Below, one piece after another: positions 7,324-16,340 of a stretch of 64,000 nucleotides of DNA. The DNA is from Verrucomicrobium sp. BvORR034 (GTDB lineage: Bacteria; Verrucomicrobiota; Verrucomicrobiia; Verrucomicrobiales; Verrucomicrobiaceae), in contig NZ_BATQ01000176.1 of the NCBI RefSeq assembly GCF_000739635.1, positions 1-64,000 of the forward strand, in the 5' to 3' direction. The position numbers and the translations under genes were made by a program. The first letter of the stretch is position 1. Each line of letters starts with the position of its first letter. The notes under the pieces are model-generated. The model saw only the letters and a list, made by a program, of their open reading frames with translations. It did no database searches and was not told the origin of the DNA.

Positions 7324-7899
7324 CTACGAGCGCATTTCCAGAAAATTCTTCAAGAGTCGTTTCCCATCCTGGGTGAGGATGCTTTCCGGGTGGAACTGGA
7401 CCCCATGGATCGGCAGTTCCTTGTGGCGAACCCCCATGATTTCCGTGTCGTCATCAGACGCCACCGCCGTCACTTCCAGACAATCAGGAAGGCTCTGACG
7501 CTCAATGATCAAGGAATGGTAGCGGGTGGCTTCAAAGTCCTCCGGCATCCCAGAAAATACGGACTGGTTCGTGTGGTGGATGCGGGAGGTCTTCCCGTGC
7601 ATGAGCCGGGGGGCGCGAATCACGTTCCCACCGAAAACGTCACCGATGCACTGGTGGCCCAGGCATACCCCCAAAAGAGGGGTCCGGCTGCCAAAGCGGC
7701 GGATCACCTCATTGCTGATCCCGGCCTCCTTGGGCGTGCAGGGCCCGGGCGAAATGCAGATGTGATCGGGGTTCAGCCCCTCGATCTCCTCCAGCGTGAC
7801 CTTGTCATTGCGACGGATCTCCATGGTCGCCCCCATCTCGCCAAAGTACTGGACCAAGTTGTAGGTGAAGGAGTCGTAGTTGTCGATAATCAGCAGCAT
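7324..7899 (-). CDS. trpG: anthranilate/aminodeoxychorismate synthase glutamine amidotransferase subunit
   Basis: A class I glutamine amidotransferase (191 aa) supplying ammonia from glutamine to chorismate for anthranilate (TrpE partner) or aminodeoxychorismate (PabB partner). It starts [20 protein letters not shown], the family's typical N-terminus, at the ATG at 7899; the frame is open further upstream but that part has no family similarity. Motifs: [12 protein letters not shown], the nucleophile in [11 protein letters not shown], and the His-Glu pair in GVQFHPES. No synthase subunit is adjacent, so trpG versus pabA cannot be decided from context; it could serve both. Confidence 0.92.
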   Translation of the reverse strand: MLLIIDNYDSFTYNLVQYFGEMGATMEIRRNDKVTLEEIEGLNPDHICISPGPCTPKEAGISNEVIRRFGSRTPLLGVCLGHQCIGDVFGGNVIRAPRLMHGKTSRIHHTNQSVFSGMPEDFEATRYHSLIIERQSLPDCLEVTAVASDDDTEIMGVRHKELPIHGVQFHPESILTQDGKRLLKNFLEMRS

Positions 7900-8191
7900 G
7901 GATGGAGCCTCTAGAGAAGCAATGTAATGCACGTAACGCCGCTGGCAAACGGCTTGGACGCTTCCCTGCGTCTTGGGGGAGTCCTCAAACCCAGAATGCG
8001 CCATTTTACCCTTTCCCCAAGCGACCTTACCAGGAGGGTGGTGCCGACTTTTGTTCCAGTAATGCGTTGCACCTTCTTGCCACTTTTTCACCTGCCGCTC
8101 ACCTTCCTTGTTGAGCAACCTGACATCGGCTGAATCGTGTCCGGGACAGGACCAAGCCCAACTTTCCCCAACTCCCACGCAAAGACAGCCA

Positions 8192-9007
8192 ATGCCCCCC
8201 ATTTCCCTGGTGCTGGTGAACTCCAAAATCAAGGTGTCCGAGAGGCCCTTCTCCTACACGCCGAATCGCAGCATCTACCCTACCGAGCAGAGGTACGAGC
8301 AAACCCTGGCGACCATCCGGTCGGTGCGGGACAAGATCCCCCAGTCGTACGTCATCTTTGTGGACAACTCCGAGCTCCCTCCGGACATGATCGAAGGGCT
8401 GCGCGCCTCCGTGGATCTGCTGATCAATCCCACCGACGACAGCACCCTGAACGCAGATACCGATACCAACCCCACGAAGGCGGTGGGAGAGCTCGCGCAA
8501 GTCCGGGTGGGCTTGCAGGCCATCGACCAGCTCGATTTCCAGTGGAAACACCTCTTCAAGATCTGCGGTCGCTACGTACTCAACGACTCGTTTGAGTACC
8601 CCCAGTTCGACAACGCGCACAACATTTTCAAGGTCAACCAGCCGCTGACCAAGTACAAAACCGACACTGCACCTGCCACTGCGCCTGTTGACTTGCCACC
8701 GCAGCCCCCCTCCACTCCCTTCCAGACCGTCATGCGTTGGTTCAAGGGGCCACCACCTCCTCCGCCCCAGCCGGCACCCCGAAACACCACCTGCTACTGG
8801 ACGAGCTTCTACAAAATCTCCCGCGAACACTACGCCGAGTACAAAAAGGCTGTCTCGACCTCCTACGATCTCTTCAAAACGGATCCCGCATACTTCAACG
8901 AGCCCCTGGAGCTGATCTTCTGTGAGCGAGTTCAACCCAAGCTGGAGGTGGATCGCCTGGGGCTCACCATCAACGCCGCGGTGGAAAACTGGATCGAGGA
9001 CATCTGA
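8192..9007 (+). CDS. hypothetical protein of a polysaccharide locus
   Basis: Not recognised with certainty. The start [27 protein letters not shown] and the DN/D-rich centre ([22 protein letters not shown]) look like a glycosyltransferase-type alpha/beta protein, but no clear DXD site was fixed. A low-complexity proline-rich segment (about residues 175-220) splits the protein. The ATG at 8192 was preferred over 8108 because the preceding 28 residues are low-complexity. It is divergent from trpG and convergent with the glycosyltransferase at 9095-10390, which favours a role in the same surface-polysaccharide locus. Confidence 0.7.
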   Translation: MPPISLVLVNSKIKVSERPFSYTPNRSIYPTEQRYEQTLATIRSVRDKIPQSYVIFVDNSELPPDMIEGLRASVDLLINPTDDSTLNADTDTNPTKAVGELAQVRVGLQAIDQLDFQWKHLFKICGRYVLNDSFEYPQFDNAHNIFKVNQPLTKYKTDTAPATAPVDLPPQPPSTPFQTVMRWFKGPPPPPPQPAPRNTTCYWTSFYKISREHYAEYKKAVSTSYDLFKTDPAYFNEPLELIFCERVQPKLEVDRLGLTINAAVENWIEDI

Positions 9008-9094
9008 CCCTGTCAGGCAACCAACTCTGGGGCTGACAAGCCGGGCGGTGCTCCTGGCAGCTACCCACAAACTCGCGCGAAGGGGCTCCTTCCC

Positions 9095-10390
9095 CTAGGT
9101 CACGGCGGTGTCTGTCTTCTGGCGCCACAGCTCCGCCAGTTTTTCGGCCTGCGTGTGGTGACTTTCGGCCACGGCACGCCAGCCGGGCAATCCGCGTGTG
9201 ACCTCCAGTCCGATCAAGGTGGCACCAGAGAGTGCTTTGAGACACTCCTCCACCGCCCGTTCATAGCGACCCCGCTCCTGATAGGAGCTGGTTTTCTCCA
9301 GGCTCCTTTCGACCTTTTCCCACGCACGCTTCTGCGGGCTCCGCCACTTCCAACGGCCCAGCAGCGAGTTCCTCACCCCTTGAATCAACTGCTTGGCCCC
9401 CTTTAGGCTTTCCTGAAGCACTTCCAAGGTCGCGGCAGCTTCTTCGGAACGCCGGATTTTTGCTTCCTCACGCGCGCGTTGCCGCTCCTCGGCCTCGGTT
9501 TTCTCCTTCTCGACCAACTTTGCGTACAGGCCGCCCTTCCCAAGGATCAGCTCATTCAGAGCATCATTGATACGCTCCGCTTCAGCGGAAAACGGATCCC
9601 CCCAGCCCGAGGGGTTTGCCCGGCAGGCTGTGGACGGTTGCGTGAGCAGGCGGAACACTTTCTCATTCCTCAGGCTGCGCTCACAGAGGGCGCCATTCCC
9701 GGGATTCACATAGTGGTTCTGGTGATAGACGCGCGGCTCATCCACAAACTGGAAGGCGATGCCAGCCATCCGGATCCGGTGAACCAAGTCATCGTCATCG
9801 TAGGCCACGCCTTTGGCATAGCGTTCATCGAACCCGCCCAGTCTTTCGAGATCCGTCCGCGTCAGAGCTCCGCAGAAATGAAAGCCCCGCGGATTGATCG
9901 TGGAATGATTGTACCAGCCTTCCCCCGCCACGAGATGAGGTGCCACCTCCAGTCTCGGCAGGGAGTCCGCCCATTGCGGCACAGCCTCGGGCGCCAGACG
10001 CTGCAAGGCATTCGTGTCAGCCGCGCTCAGGGCATAGCACCCATAGCTGAGGTACACCCCATCCGTCAGATGGGCTCTCACATGGCTGAGGATGTCCCCC
10101 ACATGCAGGCACTCCGGATTTTGTAGCACCAGGGCATCTCCCTTCGCCTCTTTGATGGCGAGGTTGAACGGCATGCACGGATTGCTGTACCACTTCCGGT
10201 CCGGCTCCAGCCGGATCACCCGGAGAAAAGGAAACTCCTGGCTCAGATCTTCGATGCGCTCCTCCGCACGGCTGCCGTCATCCACAGCCACCACCTCGAA
10301 ATCATGCCCCCTGCCATACCTGGCCAGGCTTTGCAGCGTGCGCAGAAAGAGGGCCCTGCGGTTGTAGTAGGCGGTGACAATGGAAATCAT
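9095..10390 (-). CDS. family 2 glycosyltransferase with C-terminal coiled coil
   Basis: Residues 1-240 form a GT-A fold: MISIVTAYYNRRALFLRTLQ, VVAVDDGS, an acidic motif near QNPECLHVGD, and GGFDERYAKGVAYDDDDLVHR. Such enzymes move a sugar from a nucleotide donor to a growing glycan at the inner membrane. About residues 295-345 are highly charged and heptad-like (KTEAEERQRAREEAKIRRSEEAAATL), predicting a coiled coil. It is the last gene of the minus-strand UDP-FucNAc set, 48 bp after the 2-epimerase gene. Donor and acceptor cannot be told from sequence. Confidence 0.88.
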   Translation of the reverse strand: MISIVTAYYNRRALFLRTLQSLARYGRGHDFEVVAVDDGSRAEERIEDLSQEFPFLRVIRLEPDRKWYSNPCMPFNLAIKEAKGDALVLQNPECLHVGDILSHVRAHLTDGVYLSYGCYALSAADTNALQRLAPEAVPQWADSLPRLEVAPHLVAGEGWYNHSTINPRGFHFCGALTRTDLERLGGFDERYAKGVAYDDDDLVHRIRMAGIAFQFVDEPRVYHQNHYVNPGNGALCERSLRNEKVFRLLTQPSTACRANPSGWGDPFSAEAERINDALNELILGKGGLYAKLVEKEKTEAEERQRAREEAKIRRSEEAAATLEVLQESLKGAKQLIQGVRNSLLGRWKWRSPQKRAWEKVERSLEKTSSYQERGRYERAVEECLKALSGATLIGLEVTRGLPGWRAVAESHHTQAEKLAELWRQKTDTAVT

Positions 10391-10438
10391 GTTCGCAATC
10401 GCAGCCGGGCAAAATCAACGCGCCGGCACTTCACTATT

Positions 10439-11575
10439 TCATAGACGCTTTTCCTGCCAGACCACCCGCTTCACAAAGTCCGCATAGCCGCAGATGACCT
10501 TTGCCACCTTCCAGGAGACCTGGTCCACATCGTAGTCCGGCGGCACCATCGGGGCGATGCCCGCCTCCCGCTGAGCCACCGCGACCGCCACAGCCTGGAG
10601 GATCCGCTCCGGGTTCAGGCCACTCATCACCAGCACCCCTCCATCCACGCCCTCCGGTCGCTCATGAGCTTCCCGGACGGTGACGGCTGCGAATCCGGCC
10701 AGCGCCGCTTCTTCCGTGATCGTGCCGCTGTCTGAGATCGTGCAATAAGAGGCCTTCTGAAGGGCGACGTAGTCAGGGAACCCAAGCGGCGGCATCGAAC
10801 GGATCGATGGAGGAAGAATGATCCCCTCGGTCTCCAATCGACGGCGCGTGCGGGGATGAAGCGAGACAATCATCGGGAAGCCTGTTTCCGCAGTGAGCAT
10901 CTCCAAAGCCTGCACCAGGGATCGCAAGTGCGCCGGATTGTCCACATTCTCTTCCCGGTGGGTGCTGACCACAAAGTACTTTCTTTCCTCCAACCCCAGA
11001 CGGGGCAGGATGTCAGAAACAGCCACCTTGGCCGCATGAAAGGCAAGCACCTCTTTCATGGGCGACCCCGTTTTGATGACCCGATCCTCCGGCAAGCCCT
11101 CTCTCAACAGGTTGCGGCGGGCATGCTCGGTGTAGCAGAGGTTGATGTCGCTGGTGTGATCCACAATGCGACGGTTGATCTCCTCAGGGACACGCGAGTC
11201 GAAGCAACGATTGCCCGCCTCCATGTGAAAGATGGGGATCCGCCGCCGCTTCGCCGGAATGACGCACAGCGCACTGTTCGTGTCCCCCAGAACGAGGAGG
11301 GCCTCTGGCTGCTCCCGCTCATACACGGCGTCAATCTCGCGAATGACGTTGGCAATGGACTCTGCAGCATTCCGTCCCGCCACCTCCAGCACGACATCCG
11401 GACGACGAATCTCAAGCTGGTCAAAGAAGATGCCGTTCAGCTCATAGTCGTAGTTTTGCCCGGTATGCACCAGCACATGATCCGTGAGCTGGTCCAGGAC
11501 CGGGATCACGCGACTGAGCCGGATGATCTCCGGTCTCGTGCCCACCACGGTCATCACTTTCATTTTCTTCGTCAT
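10439..11575 (-). CDS. capG: UDP-N-acetylglucosamine 2-epimerase-family enzyme (CapG/FnlC-like)
   Basis: A WecB-family epimerase of 378 aa: VGTRPEIIRLSRVIPVL at the N-terminus, HTGQNYD, LVLGDTNSAL and HMEAGNRCFDSRVPEEINRR. The 'GNRCFD.RVPEEINR' form is typical of the CapG/FnlC branch, which performs the last 2-epimerisation to UDP-N-acetyl-L-fucosamine, rather than of plain WecB (HVEAGLRS). Its ATG overlaps the stop of the reductase gene (11572), so the two are translationally linked. Together with the 4,6-dehydratase at 12433-13479, this is a near-complete UDP-L-FucNAc pathway. Confidence 0.88.
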   Translation of the reverse strand: MTKKMKVMTVVGTRPEIIRLSRVIPVLDQLTDHVLVHTGQNYDYELNGIFFDQLEIRRPDVVLEVAGRNAAESIANVIREIDAVYEREQPEALLVLGDTNSALCVIPAKRRRIPIFHMEAGNRCFDSRVPEEINRRIVDHTSDINLCYTEHARRNLLREGLPEDRVIKTGSPMKEVLAFHAAKVAVSDILPRLGLEERKYFVVSTHREENVDNPAHLRSLVQALEMLTAETGFPMIVSLHPRTRRRLETEGIILPPSIRSMPPLGFPDYVALQKASYCTISDSGTITEEAALAGFAAVTVREAHERPEGVDGGVLVMSGLNPERILQAVAVAVAQREAGIAPMVPPDYDVDQVSWKVAKVICGYADFVKRVVWQEKRL

Positions 11576-12399
11576 CGCAGCCCTCCTTCGGGATCAAGTG
11601 CAGGGCCAGCCTGCTGCCAGGCTTTCAGTTCCACCAGCTGTTGTTTCAGGGATGAGCGTATCCAGTCCGGTTTCAACGTTCGGTCCACTCGTGTGGAGGT
11701 GTCGGCGGGAACCACCGTCGTCTGCCTTTCCCATGCTTCCGCGAACCACTGTAGCAGTTCAAACTTGCTCACGACTTCAGGGGAACCGACCTGGACGAGT
11801 CCCTGGCGGCATGGGGCAGTCCCCTGCATCACTTCATCCACGATCTTCGCCCATTCCAGCGTGGTAATCCCATTCCAGAGATGATTGGTGTAGCCAGTCA
11901 CGCTCCCGCTCTGCCCCAGGAACCACGCGAGCAACCCCTTGCCACCGCCGCCCAATTCCGGACCGACGATGGAGACACGAAGGCAGAGCACCCGTGGATC
12001 CAGTGCCACCGTCTCACCCAGCGCTTTGGAGAGGCCGTAGATGCTGTCTGCATCTCGTTCTGCGGTGGTCGCATAGTCTCCCGTCTTGCCGGAGAACACG
12101 CAGTCGCTGCTGGCGTGAATGAGCTTTTGTTCTGCTCCCAGAGTTTGCAGCAGATGCAGAGGGAAGAGGGTATTGGCGCGATACATCGTGCCATCGTCGC
12201 CTTTTTTCTGCGGGATGGCCCCCAGGGCATTGATCACCCATTCACATCCAGAGTTTCGCACCGCCCGCAGCAAAGGGTCACCCGGCCCGCCCTCATACCG
12301 AAGGCCGCTGGTTATCACCTCATACCCGCAGTGAGTCAGGTGGGACACGACGACATGCCCCAGCATTCCACCGTGACCCAATACAAATACGCGCTTCAT
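11572..12399 (-). CDS. RmlD-type sugar-nucleotide reductase
   Basis: A Rossmann-fold SDR of 275 aa: glycine-rich GHGGMLGHVV at the N-terminus, SSDCVFSGKTGDYA and the catalytic YGLSK (YxxxK). RmlD-like proteins reduce 4-keto sugar nucleotides with NAD(P)H. By position between the CapE-like and CapG-like genes it should do the CapF/FnlB step of UDP-L-FucNAc synthesis. It is shorter than classical CapF (about 370 aa), which carries a C-terminal cupin epimerase domain not seen here. It overlaps the next gene by 4 bp. Confidence 0.87.
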   Translation of the reverse strand: MKRVFVLGHGGMLGHVVVSHLTHCGYEVITSGLRYEGGPGDPLLRAVRNSGCEWVINALGAIPQKKGDDGTMYRANTLFPLHLLQTLGAEQKLIHASSDCVFSGKTGDYATTAERDADSIYGLSKALGETVALDPRVLCLRVSIVGPELGGGGKGLLAWFLGQSGSVTGYTNHLWNGITTLEWAKIVDEVMQGTAPCRQGLVQVGSPEVVSKFELLQWFAEAWERQTTVVPADTSTRVDRTLKPDWIRSSLKQQLVELKAWQQAGPALDPEGGLR

Positions 12400-12432
12400 C
12401 TTTCAGTGACGCCGGGTGGTGGTCTCATTCGA

Positions 12433-13479
12433 TCAAACCGCAACTGCGGCCCCTAACTCAGCTTTGATGTAGTCCAGCCCGAGCAGCACTTCCGTCAACT
12501 CCTCGTCGGTCAACCGACGCGTGTTCTCTGAGGTGTAGTCGATCGCCTCGGTGACTTTCCGCTCCCCTTTATCCACGTAGTTGGCATAGTTGAGATCCCG
12601 GGTGTCCGAGGGGATGCAGTAGTAACCTTCGCGATCATCCGCCCGGACCATTTCCTCACGGGAAAGCAGCGCCTCATGCCGCTTCTCGCCATGCCGCGTG
12701 CCAATCACGCGGATCTCTTCCTTCGACTCGAAGATCGATTGCAACACCCGGGCCAGCTGGCCGATCGTCGCTGCCGGCGCCTTATGCACCAGGATGTCCC
12801 CACTGTTTCCATACTGGAAGGCGTAGAGAACCAGATCCACCGCATCATCGAGGGACATCATAAACCGGGTCATGCCGGGATCCGTCAGCGTCAAGGATCG
12901 CCCCGCCTTGATCTGCTGCACGAACAACGGAATCACCGAGCCCCGCGACGCCATGACATTCCCATAGCGGGTCACGCAGATCGTTGTGCTGCCGGGGGAA
13001 AGATTGCGAGACTGCGCCGAGGCCACCTTCTCCATCAGGGCCTTCGTCATGCCCATGGCATTGATGGGATAGACAGCCTTGTCCGTGCTCAGCACGATGA
13101 CATTGCCCACATTGTTCGCGATGGCGGCCTTTAGAGTGTTTTCAGTGCCGAGCACATTGGTATAGACCGCCTCCATCGGATAGAACTCGCAGGACGGCAC
13201 CTGCTTGAGGGCCGCAGCACTGAATACCATGTCCACACCACGCATGGCGTCACTGATGCTCCGGATGTCCCGCACGTCTCCAATGTAGAACTTCAAGCGG
13301 GAATCACGGAACTCCATCCGCATGTCCTCCTGCTTCTTCTCATCCCGGCTGAAGATCCGGATCTCATCCACCTCTTGAGTCAGAAACCGACGCACGACGG
13401 CATTGCCGAAGGAGCCAGTACCGCCGGTGATGAGAACAGTTTTTCCTGGGAACTTGGTAGGCAGGAACGGAGCAGCCAT
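12433..13479 (-). CDS. capE: UDP-GlcNAc 4,6-dehydratase/5-epimerase (CapE/FnlA-like)
   Basis: A soluble 348-aa extended SDR. N-terminal KTVLITGGTGSFGNAVVRRF binds NAD(P); VFSAAALKQVPSCEFYP, STDKAVYPINAMGMTKALMEK and RYGNVMASRGSVIP are the signature of the CapE/FnlA/WbjB branch, in which Met replaces the usual catalytic Tyr of the YxxxK motif. The C-terminal DYTSENTRRL matches the branch's conserved EYNS.NT end. It starts the pathway to UDP-L-FucNAc. It lies 33 bp upstream of the reductase and 55 bp downstream of the glycosyltransferase-methyltransferase gene, so one long minus-strand operon is likely. Confidence 0.9.
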   Translation of the reverse strand: MAAPFLPTKFPGKTVLITGGTGSFGNAVVRRFLTQEVDEIRIFSRDEKKQEDMRMEFRDSRLKFYIGDVRDIRSISDAMRGVDMVFSAAALKQVPSCEFYPMEAVYTNVLGTENTLKAAIANNVGNVIVLSTDKAVYPINAMGMTKALMEKVASAQSRNLSPGSTTICVTRYGNVMASRGSVIPLFVQQIKAGRSLTLTDPGMTRFMMSLDDAVDLVLYAFQYGNSGDILVHKAPAATIGQLARVLQSIFESKEEIRVIGTRHGEKRHEALLSREEMVRADDREGYYCIPSDTRDLNYANYVDKGERKVTEAIDYTSENTRRLTDEELTEVLLGLDYIKAELGAAVAV

Positions 13480-13534
13480 GAATGAGAATATTGCGAAGAT
13501 GATGGGGAAGCGACAGACAACAAGGTTGCGCCCC

Positions 13535-15316
13535 TCAAGGAGAGTCCTTCCGGCCTTTGAGAGCCATCATAAGTTTCTTCCAAAGGCGGCGACGCCCCGC
13601 TGGGCGAGCCTGTTGCTTGAGCACTGTTTTCTCCAGTTTTCCAGTCACTTTTTCCACCTTCTTCAGGCCGTGGGATACATTTGTCAGCTTCCCTTTAAAG
13701 GAATGAGTCAGTCCGTCCAGACGGCGATGCAGTTCCAAAAACTCCTTCTGCACTCTGTCTTCCCACTTTTCCTCCACCGGTGGATCCAATACTGGCATGA
13801 ATCGGACGGCCGCCTTCTGACGATCTGTTAGACACGAGGAAATAGTTGCACTACGCAACTTCGTCTTGAGGGCGAAAAACGCTCCGAAGGATGGTGTGGG
13901 CTCACCTTTCCAATTGTAACGGTGAAAGTCCCTGCACACATGGTGCTGCCAGTCAGCGGGAAAATCCTCCGGCATCCAGCCTGACTGATGGCGGTGCACC
14001 GCGGTCCCTGAAAGCCCCCATTCATCATGCGCCTCCTCCGCGCATTCTTGCGGGATGAATCCGAGTGGTGCGAAGATGACGATCTGCACAGCTGCCACCC
14101 GTTCCATTTCCCGGATCAGCTCCAGCCCAACCTCTTTCGGAAGATGCTCGATGACATCCAGTAGGAAGATGGAATCAAAGCCTCCATCCGGGAAGGATTT
14201 CAGAACTTGAAGGGCGTCCCCCTGAATCACCAGGCAACTCGGCAGGTGGGCATACTGATGACGCAGCAGTTGCACATACTCGTCATGCACATCCACCATG
14301 ACGTGCAAGGGTGGGCGGAAGAAGGTCATGGGCCTGATGCCACACCCCAGGTCCAGCACCCTGGCGGTGGGCTGGATGAACTTCATCACGTCGTGAAAAA
14401 ACATATCCCGACGATGTTGGCAGATTGATCGCAGCTCTCCTGCAGCCTCACCGTGCTCGGCCACCGGGTGGAGCGACCGCTGTTTCAGCACATACCGGTT
14501 CAGGATGACAGACATGGAGGCACCTTCTCTTCCTCGGCCATTCACGAAATCCTTGCTCAAGGGGTGGCCGTTGAACCAGTGCACGCACATGACCTGATCA
14601 TGCAGGCTCTCCAGTTTGGTCTCCAACCAGAGGGCCTCCAGGTTGAAGACTGGGTAGGGATAGAAGATGTCGTAAGGCACCCCCACCACATCAGGGTAGC
14701 GCTGCTGAACCGCACCCAGGGTCGGGTAGAGACGGTTGAGCAGGGTCACGCCGAACTCCTGGTGGTCCAAGGATCTTCCATCGGCTGAACCGTCTGAACG
14801 CTCCTGGCAGATTTTGATCAACTCTGCGTACAATGGATGACCCGGCAAAGACATCATCACTCCGATGTTGTGCCAGCCCGTCGTGTTTTGGGAGAGGCAA
14901 ACTGTCGCTCCCGCCGTGGCCAGGGCACCGCCCAGGCCTTGCACCTGGCCAAACTCAGACATCGGCTTGATCCAGACCACGTCGAAGTCCGACCACACTC
15001 CGCCGTTCCGGTAGAGAAGTTGATAGCGAAGGATATCGGACCGCAAAATATCAGGCAGATGTTCCCCGATGCCGTATTCCGCCAGATCAACGGTCACGAT
15101 CTGCACATACGGCAGTTCCTTCACCGCCGGGAAATGATCGAATCCCAGGTAGTCAGGGATGTACTTGACGGCCGAGCCACTCTTCGCGGCAGGAACGAAG
15201 ATGGTAATCTCCCAGTCAGGATTCAGATCATGGAAGGTGGTGACGGTCCTGGTCTGCAACCACGACATGGGTCCATGGTCCCAGTAAAGATAGAGATGCT
15301 TGGGTAAATGAGTCAC
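13535..15316 (-). CDS. glycosyltransferase (DXD sugar-binding type)-methyltransferase fusion
   Basis: Two enzymes in one chain. Residues 1-~290: LPKHLYLYWDHGPMSW, then DILRSDILRYQLLYRNGGVWSDFDVVW, the DXD region of Gly_transf_sug/GT32-like capsule transferases. Residues ~335-490: a class I SAM methyltransferase with VLDLGCGIRP and FDSIFLLDVIEHLPKE. The last ~80 residues are charged and helical, possibly a coiled coil (FLELHRRLDGLTHSFKGKLTNVSH), ending in basic residues. The GTG at 15316 (VTHLPKHL) was chosen because family members start at this point; an in-frame ATG at 15418 would add 34 unlikely residues. It probably adds and methylates a sugar or cap on the glycan built by the genes downstream. 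Confidence 0.82.
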   Translation of the reverse strand: MTHLPKHLYLYWDHGPMSWLQTRTVTTFHDLNPDWEITIFVPAAKSGSAVKYIPDYLGFDHFPAVKELPYVQIVTVDLAEYGIGEHLPDILRSDILRYQLLYRNGGVWSDFDVVWIKPMSEFGQVQGLGGALATAGATVCLSQNTTGWHNIGVMMSLPGHPLYAELIKICQERSDGSADGRSLDHQEFGVTLLNRLYPTLGAVQQRYPDVVGVPYDIFYPYPVFNLEALWLETKLESLHDQVMCVHWFNGHPLSKDFVNGRGREGASMSVILNRYVLKQRSLHPVAEHGEAAGELRSICQHRRDMFFHDVMKFIQPTARVLDLGCGIRPMTFFRPPLHVMVDVHDEYVQLLRHQYAHLPSCLVIQGDALQVLKSFPDGGFDSIFLLDVIEHLPKEVGLELIREMERVAAVQIVIFAPLGFIPQECAEEAHDEWGLSGTAVHRHQSGWMPEDFPADWQHHVCRDFHRYNWKGEPTPSFGAFFALKTKLRSATISSCLTDRQKAAVRFMPVLDPPVEEKWEDRVQKEFLELHRRLDGLTHSFKGKLTNVSHGLKKVEKVTGKLEKTVLKQQARPAGRRRLWKKLMMALKGRKDSP

Positions 15317-15489
15317 TGGAGAATGGCGCACAGGGGATTTTCGGGGACACAAGATGGCGAAGCGCAAGCGACCCTGTTTTTTTGGGCTCGCCCAAGGAAC
15401 CAAGACCGGCCCCTGCACCGCCCTGCCAAGCCTTTGTCTTAAGCGGAAACACTATCGGAACTCAAGTGCCAACATGCGGCATTTCGACA

Positions 15490-15511
15490 CACGAAAGTGT
15501 ACACTTTCGTG
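15490..15511. promoter_or_regulatory. perfect 22-bp palindrome, operator candidate
   Basis: CACGAAAGTGT is followed directly by its exact reverse complement ACACTTTCGTG, with no spacer. It lies in the divergent region between the polysaccharide operon (starts 15316 or 15418, minus) and the OstA-like gene (15688, plus). Perfect odd-free dyads of this length usually bind a dimeric regulator. Confidence 0.55.
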
Positions 15512-15687
15512 ATCCCCTTCGCCCACTTGATCCCATGAACAACTCACAGGGAACAGCTTGCGCAGGAACCGCCTCGATTTTCATGCTGCATCCATGGCGT
15601 AAACCTTTGGTGGCAAGATCTCCCTCATTTGACACTTGCACATAAACTTAATTCATCCATAATATCAACCACTTCAGGAGAGCCCCC

Positions 15688-16125
15688 ATGCCCCCTGCTC
15701 GATCTTCCCAACGCCCGATGGTCTTGCCCCAGACTTCACGTCTGATTGCGGTAACAGGCCGGCTCCAGAATGACCATTTTCATCTGACCACAGATCACCT
15801 CTTGCTGGAGGTGGATCGGACCACTCTGAATCTGCAACGAGCCTTCGCAGAAGGGAACGTGGAAGTTCACCTCCACCATGCGCCCCTGGGGCTGGAATAC
15901 GTCTTCTTCTCCCGCCGCGCCACCTACCATCCCAACGACGGCCAGCTGCACCTAAGTGAGTGGCTGGGCACCCAGCAAAATGGTCGCTACGAACCCTTCC
16001 CCGAGCCCCGGCGCGAGTTGGTACTACCGGTGGACGGTACCTTCTTCATGGAGGAGGAACTCCCTCAGGACCTGCGGGAAACAGGCCCCGGCGCCCTCTG
16101 TTACGAGGTGCTGGCAACCTTCTAG
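15688..16125 (+). CDS. OstA/LptC-like hypothetical protein
   Basis: A 145-aa protein without a clear signal peptide. The stretch LQNDHFHLTTDHLLLEVD...FAEGNVEV resembles the beta-jellyroll repeat of OstA/LptA-type lipopolysaccharide transport domains ('drl.l..d...aeGnV.v'). The assignment is tentative. An AGGAG ribosome-binding site sits about 10 nt before the ATG. It is divergent from the polysaccharide operon across the 22-bp palindrome, which would suit an envelope-glycan role. Confidence 0.6.
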   Translation: MPPARSSQRPMVLPQTSRLIAVTGRLQNDHFHLTTDHLLLEVDRTTLNLQRAFAEGNVEVHLHHAPLGLEYVFFSRRATYHPNDGQLHLSEWLGTQQNGRYEPFPEPRRELVLPVDGTFFMEEELPQDLRETGPGALCYEVLATF

Positions 16126-16340
16126 TTTCTATTGTCCAATGTCGCATGGAATAATAGCCCCAGATTGCGAATTCATGAATTGCCACGGCATGAAAAACGC
16201 TTTAAGGTCGGCCCTCGTGGCCGGGTTGCCTCCAACCCGATCCTGAACATCACGGGACCCTGTGATTTGTTCGTCCTTCGGCGGGCATCGCAACGTAAAC
16301 GAACCACCTTCCAACTCTTCTACCACCTTCCCCGCCGCAC

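Noticed and set aside
8099-9070. Long minus-strand open frame opposite 8192-9007
   Set aside because: Composition is a mirror of the plus-strand gene; no family-like motif; the plus frame is protein-like.
15600-15670. Promoter with TTGACA ahead of the OstA-like gene
   Set aside because: TTGACA is present but no -10 at the right spacing could be fixed.
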